From: Pseudopithomyces maydicus
Lineage: Eukaryota > Ascomycota > Dothideomycetes > Pleosporales > Didymosphaeriaceae
Direction: 5' to 3'
NCBI GenBank assembly: GCA_026873275.1
Contig: JANTUC010000005.1
Location: 1,736,001-1,800,000, forward strand
Length of the DNA: 64,000 bases
The position numbers and the translations under genes are program-made. A model generated the notes under the pieces. The model was not told the origin of the DNA. It was given only the letters and a program-made list of their open reading frames with translations, and did no database searches. Below are positions 23,507 to 34,795 of the stretch, piece after piece (positions within the stretch are counted from its first letter, which is position 1; every line of letters begins with the position of its first letter).

Positions 23507-24816
23507 TTATAGTGTTGACGAAGAAGACATCTTGATTTGCGGTTGCGATAGTCTGCTTGGTTGCGGGATTGCAGCGACCTCTTCATCCTCTGCGTCTGAT
23601 TCTTCTGCTCTGCGTGCCTCTTCTCGCTGCATGCGCTTAATCCTACGCACAATGATAGCATCTCTGCGGAGATCTTTAGCTGTAAGCATCTAGAGTAAAA
23701 TTAGCCTTTGTAGCCAAGTCTTGAGTGTAGAGCAGGCTCTCTGCGTACCTGATCACACCCAGTCACTGGACAAGCCACAGCTCTCTCTCCACGAAGCTTC
23801 AATGTACTCTTGCGAATTATCTCGAATATAGCATGTTGTTCGAATGTGTGAGGGCATTTGGAGCTCGTAAAAGGCTCCTTGAAGGATTGGAAGGTCAACG
23901 GACATCTAATGCTGGTAGTAGCACGCTCGACCACTATGTCGTCGTCATCGTCATTCGCCCCGTGACCGGTAACCCCAGGAGCAGGCGAGCCTGTCTCAGT
24001 AAACCATGTATCTGGATGTGGAAGCGGGCGTTCGTCCCTGTACTTTGCATCGTGGACCATCTTCTTGAAGTTGGTGTAAGCTTCGTTGCGCGAATAACGA
24101 CCGGAGAATGATATGGACGTGTATTCGTTTCTGCGGCGATTAATTTGCTCTGCATACATCTCGCTCGCACCAGTAAGGCTCGGTCGAGAACCGTCGAGGG
24201 GTGTAGGGCCTGGTGTGGGTCCTAACGACTCCTGTGTCCCGTCTGAGTTGTCGGTTTGAGTGCGGCGTGGCTGCGACTGTAACTGGCTTCTCTGGGTAGC
24301 AAAGTCTCTCTCAAGCTGTCCCGAAGCATGGTCGCGTAGCCATTTCAGCGACTCCTCTATTCGCTGTGCAGCCATGTCATTATCGATGACTGCTCTCATG
24401 GCCTCCTCCAATTTCTCAATGTGCGCATTAACCTGTTCTTCCAAAGTTGAAAGCTGCCCTTCCTCCTCCTCGCGATCGTCCATATCCATGCCTTTATCCC
24501 ATTTTGTGCGCTCTTTGGTTACGGCTTCTTGTCGATCATGCAAAGCATCTAGTACAAGAGCTGCAGCCGCCGTTATGCGATCCCCAGCTGTACGGCTGTT
24601 CTCCTTCAACTGATCCGTCGCACGGTCGTTGAGCTCGCGAATCTTCGTTTTAGCTGTGTCGGTCAAGATATGCGACGGTTTCCTGTACGGAGGGAGTTCA
24701 ACGTCGTCAGCTGAACCGACAGCGAGACGACGTGACCCCGAAGGACTGGGGGTATATACGGCAGACGGCCGGCCCGACGTGTTCGTCGCAATCGAGTGGC
24801 GGAGCCGGGACGGCAT
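23507..24816 (-). CDS. NSE2/MMS21 SUMO E3 ligase (SP-RING)
   Basis: NSE2 is the SUMO ligase of the SMC5/6 complex, acting in DNA repair. Two exons, 23749-24816 and 23507-23689 (donor gtacgc, acceptor ctag), give 416 residues. The N-terminal 60 residues are disordered. Helical and coiled regions (about 70-230) are the SMC5-binding part. The SP-RING is near residues 305-360: TTSIRCPLTFQSFKEPFTSSKCPHTFEQHAIFEII...VACPVTGCDQ, with the Cys, Cys, His, Cys and Cys zinc pattern of zf-Nse domains. Exon 2 continues MLTAKDLRRDAIIVRRIKRMQREEARR with an acidic tail. It faces the same way as the carrier and tRNA. Confidence 0.85.
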
Positions 24817-25353
24817 GATGGTTGGAGACGGTATGCTTAGAGTTGAAGCGGAGTGGAGAGAGAGGGCCGCAAGCTGCTACTCGAGTGGGGTGTGTGAGGA
24901 GAGAAGGCGCGACCAAACGCGAAGAGAGATCCGTGCGAGACCCTTCACGCAATAACATGGATAGGTACAGAATAGCAAACACAGGCCGATGGTATTTGCT
25001 CTGTATGCACTGCCTGTACTAACACAAAGATATCAAAATGCCTCTACCTACCTATGTACTTCAGCTTGCACTTTAGGGCACCTGCGCGCCCAGGCGATTA
25101 GGCGACGCGTCGCTCACGTGAGACCGCGAAGTCCACTCCACTCCACATCCTCAACTCGCCCATATCCGTAGACTACTTACACAATGTTGCAAAAAGGTGG
25201 GTTTATGCCGAAGTATAGTCCAGCACAAGACAAGTTAGCTGTTCTCTTCTCTGTCAGAAATTGCAAGTAGCTGTACTATACAGGGGAAGAACGGTTCTAG
25301 AATCTTGATAGAAGAAAAAAATTCTCAAAAGAGAAAAAAGAGATTCACGCGTG
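24817..25353. other. intergenic, NSE2 promoter
   Basis: About 540 bp upstream of NSE2. It includes the Pol III stop of the tRNA gene. Nothing else was seen. Confidence 0.5.
25334..25339 (-). terminator. RNA polymerase III terminator (T6)
   Basis: On the minus strand a run of six T lies 14 nt after the discriminator base of the tRNA, as expected for Pol III release. Confidence 0.7.
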
Positions 25354-25439
25354 TCTCCGCTCCCAGAATCGAACTAGGGACCTTTCGGTTACAACAGATA
25401 TTACAGCCGAACGTGATAAACCAACTACACCAAGCGGAG
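25354..25439 (-). tRNA. tRNA-Tyr (GTA) with 11-nt intron
   Basis: The minus strand folds as a tRNA. The acceptor stem CTCCGCT pairs with AGCGGAG and the discriminator is A. The D arm is GTGTAGTTGGTTTATCAC. The anticodon stem TTCGG/CCGAA encloses CT-GTA-A, and an 11-nt intron follows position 37. The T arm is CCTAG-TTCGATT-CTGGG. The C1-G72 pair is the eukaryotic Tyr identity element, and nuclear tRNA-Tyr genes nearly always carry an intron. Anticodon GTA follows from placing the intron in the standard position. Confidence 0.85.
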
Positions 25440-26234
25440 GGATGCGCGCAAGAGCGCGCTTGGTGATTATTAGATATCGATTTTTGGCCCAAAATGGTAT
25501 ATATTCTACTATGTGCTGTAAAAGAAGTTAAAGAGGATTACGAATGGTAGAGGTGCATCTTTTCCATATCCGGCTGAAGGGATCGTCTAAATCTTTCAGG
25601 CTAGATGTGTTGTGAGGGGCTTGGTGGGGCCTCAGTACGGATTGGCTGGCCACATATCTTTTCCTAACATATCGGGATACTCGATCAACGGAAAAGCCGG
25701 CAGTCCACATGCATCGGATCAACAAGACCAGCATGCGCTTAAGACCAGACGTGCCCTAGCAAACCTTCATCCTTTTCTGTTATAAGACAGTTTCCTTTGT
25801 CTTCGATTCCTTCTACCCCTAACTACGATTCTGGTATCTCGTCCGTTCCCTCCACAAGAGCCGGCACGTACAGGCTCCAGCTCACCGCCCTGAAGCAACG
25901 ATGCATCACCGAATTGTTTCATCAAACCCGCTCGATCGAATCTATAAATGCCCACACGTCGAAAACCCAAATGACCAAGAACAACCATCCCACCAATCCA
26001 ATATATGCGTGTACGCCATGCGCTGCCAGCAAACATGCTTTCGTGAACATAATACGCGTAAGAGCACCATGTATATTTACAGACTCGCACAGCAAGCAAA
26101 GTTCTTTCGTCCGACCTTGACCATACTGATATCACTAAGTGGAACTACCAGAGGAGACGATTTCCGTCTCACCATTCAAGAACACGGCACCCCGGCGCTG
26201 TGAGTGCTGCGCAACGAGCCAACATTAGGTTAAT
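25440..26234. other. intergenic, phytochrome 3' flank
   Basis: About 800 bp. No coding family or RNA was recognised. Confidence 0.5.
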
Positions 26235-29200
26235 TCATCCGTCCGCTGATTTTGTTTCAATGGATTCTTCGTTGTCTGGAGATGCCTCTGCAGTTTCATA
26301 ATGGACGTGTTTTCGCTCTTTTTGTTGCGTCTCGAAAAGCCGTTGCTGTTCATCGGGGATGCGGCCCGCCTCATCACCTGCTGATGGATCATCTGGGGCG
26401 CTCGCTGCTTCTTTCGTACCCGCAGAAGGATTTGACATCGGCGGTTCTCCCGACGGCATTGTGGATACCTTATCCGCGCGCACTTCACCCATGTGGAACC
26501 AACCTCCCTTTTCCCATTCGCCGGGCTGGTATAAGCAGGACTCCCGAATACCTGGGTCGACGCTGGCGGCCATGAGCTCGTTCAAGCGTGGGAACGAAAT
26601 AGGTTTGAGTATCCAAGCATCAAAACCTGCATTCATGTATCCCTGTCTGTTTTTTTCAACAAGGGACGCAGAAGCGGCGATGATCGGAATTCGTCCGTTA
26701 AGTGCAGCACGATGTGAGTGTATACTTTCGTGGGTTTTCTCGAATGATCGGATCATCTTTGTTGATGTAAGACCATCGACGATAGGCATCTAATATATAT
26801 GAGCATACATCATCGTTTAGGGGTTGTTACTCACTTGCATATCCATCAGGATGACGTCGAAGTCCTGAGGTTTGTCCCCGTACGCGCTTGCACATTCTTC
26901 ACCATTGACTGTCAAATACACCTTATGTCCGAGCTTTTCTAGCCGTTTCTGCACAATCCTGCTGTTTACAGGATCATCTTCAGCAACAAGCACACGCATA
27001 TGTTCAGTGGATGTATCGGCTGTATCTTGAGATATCTTTTCTGGCTCGTCAGAGAGTTCTCCAAGGATAGAACCTGTCTCAGGACGAGTATTCCGAGGAG
27101 TCCCCCATCATCTGGAAGTTTCACCGCCTTAAGAGAGGTCCCAGAGAAATTAATAGTTGCTTCACCTGGAGACTCAACGTCCATGGATCTCTGGTGGGGT
27201 GGCATCTGACTTAGCCCATCATTCTCCAAACTCTTTGAGCGCGCCCGATGTGAGGTAGACAACGTATTGTCTAAGCTGTTCCTTTTCGAAAGGACTGGTC
27301 GCATTGACTTGGAGCTCATACTACGTTCGCTCATGGGTCGTCTGTCCACCATGTGTGGCTCTTGGATAGCATCAATCAGGCGGTCAACATCGCTGCGTTG
27401 GCTCCTGTTGCTGGAAGCGCTCTTGAAGCTCCGAAGGCTTTTGGCGCTATTTAGGCTCTCCGCACTCGGTTTCCTGGCTACCGCGTCGCTGCTGCCAGAG
27501 TCGTTGCGCGTCAATCCCGGGGCAACAAGTGTCCGCTCACCTGCTTCGCCCGCCGGTGGGGTATCAGGCAAAGGTGTAATGCTACCTTCATGCGACGAAG
27601 CCGTAGCCGATTCTTGTATTTCCGTATCGGGTAATACAAAGGGAAATTGTATCACAAATCGTGAGCCTTTTCCTTCTTCAGATTTGAGCCGTAATTGCCC
27701 ATCCATATTTTTGATGATGCGCGCAACCACTGCAAGCCCTAAACCGAGCGCCGTTTTTTCACCTTGTTCCATCATCTGGTCAGTAGTCGGAACGATAGCA
27801 TCTTCTAGCGTGGCTGTCGGTTCGGACTGAACCTGTTCTAGATCGTTGAATAACTGATCGAGTTTCTTCGAGCTCATACCAACTCCAGAATCAGTTATCG
27901 TAACCTCCACATCAACATGATCATTGCCTCGCCTTGCCGCGACATACATTTCTACCTTGACTCCTCCTTGAGAGGTGTTCTGTATAGCGTTGGCAGTGAT
28001 GTTTGAGATGGCCTGGCGCACTCGACGTTGATCTCCTATACAAAATTGAGGCAACCCAAGATGTTCCACGACCTCATAAGATATGTTCTTTCGTTTTGCA
28101 TCGCCAGTAAACATATCTGTAGCCTCTTTAAGAGTCGCCTTGAGATCGAAAGTCTCGCCCTTTATCAATGGACCACCTTCTTCTGTCTTTGTTAAATCAA
28201 GCAAATCGTTGATCACATAAATCAACGATTTGGAAGCGGAATGTGACCGAGCGAGATTCTCCCTCGTCTCCGAATCCAGTGAACCTTCCAAAGCAATTTC
28301 AAGATAGTTGATGATTGCGTTCAAAGGCGTCCGAACTTCGTGCGCTGAGTTTGCAAGCAACAGTCTTGTAAGTTGGCTGCTCTGCAGCGCAGCTTCTTTC
28401 TGCCGCCAGACCTCAATGAATTTACCGTAAACTAAACAAAGTACCGCAGCGGTCTCCACCTCTTCCTCGGTCCATTCTCGAGATTTGCCGACTATGGTTT
28501 CAGACCACATTTTGAAACTTTTGCGAGGCTCCAGATATCCTTCTGTACCTTCCTTGATGAACTTTTCGTAGGGATTGCCTGCCCATTTGACCTCCTTTAA
28601 TTGTCCCTTTCTGAAAAACACTATGAAGTCATTCCCACCGACAGAAAGCGGCACAATCAGCATTCCAGCAATGATCTGGAAGCCAGGGGGATACCGAAGA
28701 TCGGGAAAGTCCTCAGCAATATCCGTTGAGGTCAGAACAGATGTTATTTTGCGCATCCGGAGATACTCCAGCAACGCCAACGCTTCCTGTGGAATTTCCA
28801 GCTGGCCTAGAATTTTGGTTTCCTCTTTAATGGACAGCAGCCCAAAATCAGCGTCGAACAACTTCAGCAAATCTTCTGACGAGGCGATTATATAACCCGA
28901 AGGATTGTGTTGAGTCGGAACCGTATTTATCAGCTTTCTAGCTTGTAATCGTGATGCATATGATAACCGCTCGATATTGCGCGAAGCGGAATCGCCAACC
29001 AGACGACACATCTTGCGAATAGGGAACGAAACACGCATACCGCGCGGTCCGTATGAATGACATGCTATCAATCCCCACAGCTCACCGAAAGCATTAATGG
29101 ATATGGACATAGAAGACCGTACCGCCATGTTAGCGAGATATTTGAGGTGGATTGGGGACATGGCACGAAGGTAAGAGTGGGTAAGATCAAGCGGCGTCTC

Positions 29201-30897
29201 CAAATCTTCCGCACTGCGGCAGACGAGCCGAGCGGTTTCAAGATCGCGGTCATATAGCATACGAACCTTGTTGATTTTGTAAAGTTCCCTAGCTTGTTTG
29301 GGAATATCAGAGGCGGGGAAGTTGAGGCCTTTGTAAAGATCCTTGGTGGCGCGAGGGTCCACTAATTCAGTCACAACACGACCGTTGAAGGACTGATCAA
29401 ACTGATATATCATGACTCGATGAAAACCCGTCAACTCTTTGACAACGCCGACTAGCACTTTGAGAAACTTCTCAAGATTGGGCGCCGCAGCAAGCTGCTC
29501 CTGGACTTGCGACATGATATTGAAGACTTCCATGGCCGCCGCTTCACCTTTCCGTTTGCGAGCGCTCCGTAGTACTCTTAATGGTCGACTTCCTATCTCG
29601 GTGCTCTCTTGATACTCCTCGGCGGTAGGGTTGCTTTGTAGGGTATCTTCTGGAAGCTCGGGCGTGAGGGACTCTGATGGTACTAGAGGGTAGATCTCGT
29701 CCTCTTCTGATTCGAATTCACAGATGATCAGTCCCGGATTCGAGTCATTTACGTGTACCGCGCACCATAGCTTGTGTGAGCGCTTGGCATTCGGTCTTTT
29801 TATTGACAGGGTAAAGACTTCGGGCCCGTTGGTTTGCACATCGGCGTCCTCATCTTTGATAAAATCGATATGATCCAACAAGTTGTCTGCCTGCTCTTCT
29901 GAAAATATGTCCGTAAAACTTTCCAGCGCAAAAAGCTCCTGCGGAGAACGGCCAAGGATCCGCTTCGAATTCTCACTTACGATGCGCACGGGAAGACTTC
30001 CACTGCCACCAGGATCCTCCTGCAATGCAACCAACAGCCCGAAACCTTGAACAGCGCCTGGAATGTGTATAGGCTCATCCTCACAACGTTGTAAAGTATC
30101 GCCGCCTCGTCCCGTAATAACGGCATGGCCGCCTTCGGTAACAACGTGTTTGAAACGATGTGTGATCAGATTGCCCATATCTCCTAGACTGCTGACGGCG
30201 CTTCGAACTGAAGCTGCATCGCCCGAGGGAATCGGTTCAGGCTTGATTGATGGAGAGCGACTCAAGTTTCCAGGGAGACTTTCGGTGTAGCTGCTGGAGG
30301 CTAGATCGGTGAACAGCTGGGGCGGCAAGGACGCCGGTGGCTTCCGAGTCGTCTCAATACGATTCGGTCCGTCAGAGCCTCGGTGTGTAGATGTCTGTCT
30401 TGATGTGACTTGCTGATGCGATTTGCCCCGATGGGACTGCTGCGACGTCTGCGAAGCCGTGGAGCCTTGTGACTGCCGACGCGCCTCGCCAGGTATCCGC
30501 GCATCGTTCGCACGCGAGTGCTGGTGAAAGTAGTCGACTTGCCCACGTTGGATAGGAGTTGGGGTCGGATCGACAGACACAACGCTGTGTGAGGGTCAGC
30601 GCATGCGGCACCAATGCCATGCAAGACTGAAAACTAGATTCCGAGTACCTACCTCCGGATTGGAAATACACGGTCGGCAAGATCGTTCGCTCCGGTAGGG
30701 CTGAGGGAGCCCGTTCCATCCCCTGGAGAACTCAGTGGCGGCGGCGAGGACACGCCCGCTGCCTGAGCAGGCAAGCTGTGTGGCGACATCCATTTGCTCT
30801 CGCTTGTCCCGTCAGAAGATGCAGCAAAGTCCTGTGCGTCGACTCCGGGGGCAGGTGCAGGCCCGGGAGGCGGGTGGTCCTCGGATGGATGAGACAT
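26235..30897 (-). CDS. Fungal phytochrome, hybrid histidine kinase (FphA-like), one apparent -1 frameshift
   Basis: This is a red/far-red light sensor that signals by His-Asp phosphorelay. Exons are 30653-30897, 26835-30584 and 26235-26789. One added base gives about 1516 residues. Exon 1 to 2 joins as RVFPIRSVVSVDPTP. The bilin-binding Cys codon is 30083-30085 (about residue 249) in RCEDEPIHIPGAVQGFG of the N-terminal PAS domain. GAF has NFPASDIPKQARELY and SPIHLKYLANMAVRSSMSIS. A PHY domain follows. The kinase His (codon 28340-28342, about residue 830) is in NSAHEVRTPLNA; the ATPase has DSGVGM and GLGLAVV. The receiver begins MRVLVAEDDPVNSRI, with phospho-Asp codon 26841-26843 in VILMDMQMPIVDG and the Lys in ILKPI. 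The frame slips by one base at the C5 run 27102-27106 (G5 on the coding strand), just before the receiver. One missing base explains it. Confidence 0.93.
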
Positions 30898-32317
30898 GGA
30901 GGTGACAGACGCCCTTCAGACGACAAGAGCAAGGCGCCAGTGAGCTGGATTGACGAAGAAGCTGGGGTGGCGGAGCACCCGTGCAAGGAAATACTGAGGC
31001 CCGGTCTCAAGTGTCCATGGACGATTCGGCAAGGTGGTGGGTATGACGTGGGGGCAGGCGTGGCGTTGGGTTGCAGGTGCCCTCAGGCTACACCAAGACG
31101 GCTACGGCTCGGAAAGGTGCGTTATGCAGGGCGGCGAGTTGGATCTCGAGGCTGGTGTGCGGTGGGTGGGAGAGGGTGGCGGCGAAATGCGCACGCAACA
31201 GGCGGCTTGGGGCGAGGTGGACGAAGGCAGCGTTCAATGGCAAAACATGTTCCCACTAGCAGGCGTGATGGGAACAAGACGACGGGCACAGACAGCGCAG
31301 GTCGGCCGATGGGCCCACTAGGAACTGGGAGGTGTGAATGCAGCACACGCCGAGGAGAGGGGCAGAGTCATGGACAGTGCAGCGGAGTGGTAGATGGGGT
31401 CAGGTTCAGTGGGCTCAGCGGGCAGGGCGGGCAGGTGCACGTCCAGGTGTGCCGTCGTTGGCGTCGCTTGATGGAGGGACGGAGCGAAGATCATGGAAAG
31501 ATCGGCGTGTGGTTCGGCGGATTGGTTATAGCGGACGTGCGGTCATGGGCGATAGACGAGAGAGTGCCGATAGACGCTTGCACGCCTATGCGCATTTAAC
31601 AGCACGGAGAAGAAACGCTGCCCAGGTGCACCATGTGGGCTGCGTGGTGCTGCAGTGCCCGGGTGGCCTGCCGCGACGCCTCGCTGTGGCGGCGCTACGT
31701 CATCTGCAGCTGCGACAGGACGCGGCTGCTGACTGGCTGGCCGGCTGGCTGGCCGGCGACGGCTGTCGCGCGCTGCAGACGCAAGCAGAGCGAGTGCCCA
31801 GGTGCAGGGCCAGAAACGTGACTGCGCGTCTGCCCAGGTGTCCAGGTGTCCAGGCGTCCCGGTGAGGTCTGGGGGGCTCTTCTCCGGGGCTGGACGCAAG
31901 CCAGGCCAGGCTCTGCGCGCTAGGGCAGCAGCAGACCCCGCTGGCTGGAAAAATTGCGACGGATCCCAGCGCCCGCAGGGAGGGTGTAGGTAGAATATTC
32001 AACGCATGCAGGCGGGCACTGGTCGGCAGCCGTGAGGAGCACGTGAAAGACCGCCGTCCACCCATACTGTATGCATCCGTCCATACATCCATACAGTGTC
32101 TATCGTCCACAGCTGCACCGGCCCCGGAAGACGGTCGCATGCATGCACACGACCTCCGCCGACCACCTTCGCTGTGCTGGTGCACTGCTCGTGTCTGCGC
32201 GCCCCCCGAGCCCTGGAGTTGACACGTCCACCCGTGCAGTTCTAATGTGGCGCCGCAGGTAGCCGCCGTCCATGTTGCTACCCACCCTCACACCTCCCGC
32301 CCCCAGCCCCGATCCCC
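30898..32317. promoter_or_regulatory. 1.4-kb GC-rich divergent intergenic region with seven CAGGTG copies
   Basis: This separates the phytochrome and flavoprotein-fusion starts. CAGGTG occurs at 31074, 31432, 31444, 31623, 31799, 31835 and 31843, all on the plus strand. The last two lie in a short direct repeat (31834-31857). Open frames here are GC-driven and show no family. Confidence 0.5.
31735..31756. repeat. GGCTGGCC-type tandem repeat
   Basis: Three overlapping GGCTGG units, two of them extended to GGCTGGCCGG, lie in the GC-rich intergenic region. Simple low-order repeat. Confidence 0.6.
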
Positions 32318-34048
32318 ATGACGCAGAAGCGCTCGCTCAACGTCCTGCTCGCCCTGACAGACCCCTCGTCCTTCGAATTCGCCTGCAGGATTGCTGCCCG
32401 CCTGCACCGCATCCAGCATGTCTCGCTCCAGGTCATCGCCGCCTTTGACTTCCCTACCTCCGACAACCTGACGCCCCCCGCCCTCGAGCCTGCGTGGCAC
32501 CGCTACGACCCCGAGAGCACCGCGAAGCCAGAGTGGCAGCATCGCGATCATGCCGACACCAAGGTGGCCGAGTACTGCCAGTGGGCCGACCTGCTTGTGC
32601 TGGCTCCCCTCGACGCCGAGAACATGGCGCGCATGTTGCACGGCTTCACCAGCAACTTGCACCTGCAGATCCTGCGCAGCTGGCACGTCTCCAAGAAGAT
32701 CCTGCTCATCCCCGCAATGTCTACCCTCATGTGGGAACACCCCATGTCCAAGAAACAGATCAGCAAGATACGGAGGAAGTGGAATTGGATAAGAGTCCTG
32801 CCGCCCTACCTGTGGGCATTTGACCACGCCGGCCGCAAATACCAGCCTTGGGAGGGCTACAAAGCATTCCGCGAGTCCGTCCAGACTCAGATCGACCTGA
32901 TGGCCGTGGGCGACGGTCGCATCGCACTGCCAGTCGCCCATATGCCCACCCTCACCCCCACCAAGAGCAAAGGGCCCCGCCTGCCGCCCGAGCTTTGGTC
33001 CATCATTCTGGAGTTCACCGACGACTGGGAGCTTGCCACCATTCTCGATGTTCGTACCACCCTTCCCGTTCCGCCAGAATGGCGACAGGCGGCCAGCGAA
33101 GAGGGGCCCAAAAACCAGATGCAGAAGTTGGAGTGGACCCTGCTTACGGGCACCTACGCCGATATCAGGGCGCTTCTTGATGCTGAGCCGCCCTCCCGTA
33201 TATCGCGACTATGTATCGAACTGATCATGCGCTTCGCAATGGTGCCTGTTCTGACACACCTGGAGAACGCGCACAAGGAATTGTTCTGGGGCACTTTCGG
33301 ACATGCATTCCTTCCCCACAAGGCTTCCATGTTTGGCAGGATTGAGATACTGGAGTACTGGCGAACTTCGCCGACTTTCCTCACCAAAGAGTACTCTACT
33401 GACGCCATGGATAGCGCAAGTCGCTCTGGCTCAATCCAGGCTTTGGATTGGTGGTTCGACTCTGGTCTTCCGCTCAAGTTCACCGAATCGGCACTCGAGG
33501 CAGCAAGCTCGCAGGGCCACATTGAAGTTTTGAAATGGTGGAAGGAGCATAGCAGATACCGTTCTGGGCCGGTAACGCCCCCGTCGCCGACGAGACAGAG
33601 GGGTGAAGAGAGGAACAAACGACCATTTCTCGCGCTCAAGGTTGGCAAATCCATCACCTATGCTACACAAGCAGGCTGTCTGCCTGCTGTTGTTTTCTGG
33701 GTGGAGTCTGGGATCCCATTTTCTCATGAAGACACGATAGCCAAGCTTGCTTCCGCTCACGGGCACACTCGTATTCTCAATTATTGGCACAGGCACTGCG
33801 GCGAGAAGATGCTTTTTGATAATCAAGTATTGGTCGGACCTACCAAGATGGGGCATGCTGATGTTCTGGAATGGTGGAAGCGTAGTGGGCTACGGGTCGA
33901 GTATAAAACATGTGACATTGAAGAGGCCCTGGAGGACGGCGTCGAGGGTGAGGCGGGCGAAGATGTGCGGAAATGGTGGGCTCGTAACGGATTGAATCTG
34001 GGCGTGGGCACCAGCGAGTGGATGAGAGTGAAGGTTCTAGGCTCTTGA
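32318..34048 (+). CDS. Flavoprotein (PPC-decarboxylase-like) fold fused to F-box-like motif and ankyrin-like repeats
   Basis: One exon, 576 residues, no introns. Residues about 1-205 follow the Hal3/PPCDC fold: an opening strand VLLALTDPSSFEFACRIAARLH, then WADLLVLAPLDAENMARMLHGFTSNLHLQILRSW, then PAMSTLMWEHPMSKKQ (family PAMNTxMWEHP). Key residues are changed. The catalytic His six residues before WAD is Val, PAMNT is PAMST, the ACGD clamp motif reads AVGDG (about residue 195), and the FMN-phosphate TGSVA loop is TDPSS. It is therefore probably not a decarboxylase, and flavin binding is doubtful. Residues about 221-245 (LPPELWSIILEFTDDWELATILDV) look like an F-box-type motif. The rest (about 290-560) has four or five degenerate ankyrin-like units such as ALEAASSQGHIEVLKWW. 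It is divergent from the phytochrome gene. Function is not known. Confidence 0.85.
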   Translation: MTQKRSLNVLLALTDPSSFEFACRIAARLHRIQHVSLQVIAAFDFPTSDNLTPPALEPAWHRYDPESTAKPEWQHRDHADTKVAEYCQWADLLVLAPLDAENMARMLHGFTSNLHLQILRSWHVSKKILLIPAMSTLMWEHPMSKKQISKIRRKWNWIRVLPPYLWAFDHAGRKYQPWEGYKAFRESVQTQIDLMAVGDGRIALPVAHMPTLTPTKSKGPRLPPELWSIILEFTDDWELATILDVRTTLPVPPEWRQAASEEGPKNQMQKLEWTLLTGTYADIRALLDAEPPSRISRLCIELIMRFAMVPVLTHLENAHKELFWGTFGHAFLPHKASMFGRIEILEYWRTSPTFLTKEYSTDAMDSASRSGSIQALDWWFDSGLPLKFTESALEAASSQGHIEVLKWWKEHSRYRSGPVTPPSPTRQRGEERNKRPFLALKVGKSITYATQAGCLPAVVFWVESGIPFSHEDTIAKLASAHGHTRILNYWHRHCGEKMLFDNQVLVGPTKMGHADVLEWWKRSGLRVEYKTCDIEEALEDGVEGEAGEDVRKWWARNGLNLGVGTSEWMRVKVLGS

Positions 34049-34795
34049 TATGGATAGCTAACCTGTGTGGGCTGAATGGTAGACGTATTTGAATCTACTA
34101 CATATGCCATTTGATGAGCTCCAGGGAGCTTTGCTTGGCACATGGTACATGGTACATGGTGGAACACAAGGGGGATGATCGTTTTGGCTCGCGTCATATT
34201 TGGACATTCCCAATAACTTTGATTCGGTAGATAAGGGTCGGTCAATCTCAATGCACCCAGGCTCTGCACAGAGATGTCATGAGACAATGGGGTGCTGATG
34301 TGGCGCCGACGCCCTATAATACTAGTGTACCTCCGCACTGCGGCTAGCCGAGCTGCAGGGATCGGAAGACTTGGCGGCGCTCGAAGCCCATAGAAACATA
34401 CACCATCTGCGAACGTTGCATCGTCAGCTCGCCCGTGCATCATCACATCCCTTTCCAATTTGTCCGTCTCCCTGCTTCAGGCAAGTCGCCCGCGCACAAA
34501 ACCACCCAGTTCGCCCATCTCACTACGTTATGGCCTGCTGAGCCACACCTTGATCCTGTACACTTCCAGTTGTTGAGGACAACTGCTGATATCTGGTACG
34601 CAAAGTGACATCGCTCATCGGCATCCTCAACTTCAAATTAGCCCTGCGCTCATTTCCCTCAACTAATCAATTTTTAGACTCTCATCGCCCGTACACACTA
34701 TAAACACCTGTCCTGGCAATCCGCAGGTAGCCCGTCGCACCACCGTCTACTCGAGTCACGCTTTGGCCAAATCGAACGGTTTACTCTTACATACA
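34049..34795. other. intergenic, SCP160-like promoter
   Basis: About 750 bp. No gene, RNA or strong motif was seen. Confidence 0.5.

Noticed and set aside
25354..25439. tRNA with another anticodon read from the enlarged loop
   Set aside because: The C1-G72 pair and standard intron position after base 37 favour Tyr (GTA).
31338..31865. 175-codon frame in the phytochrome promoter region
   Set aside because: Stop-free only because of high GC; low-complexity Arg/Gly content.
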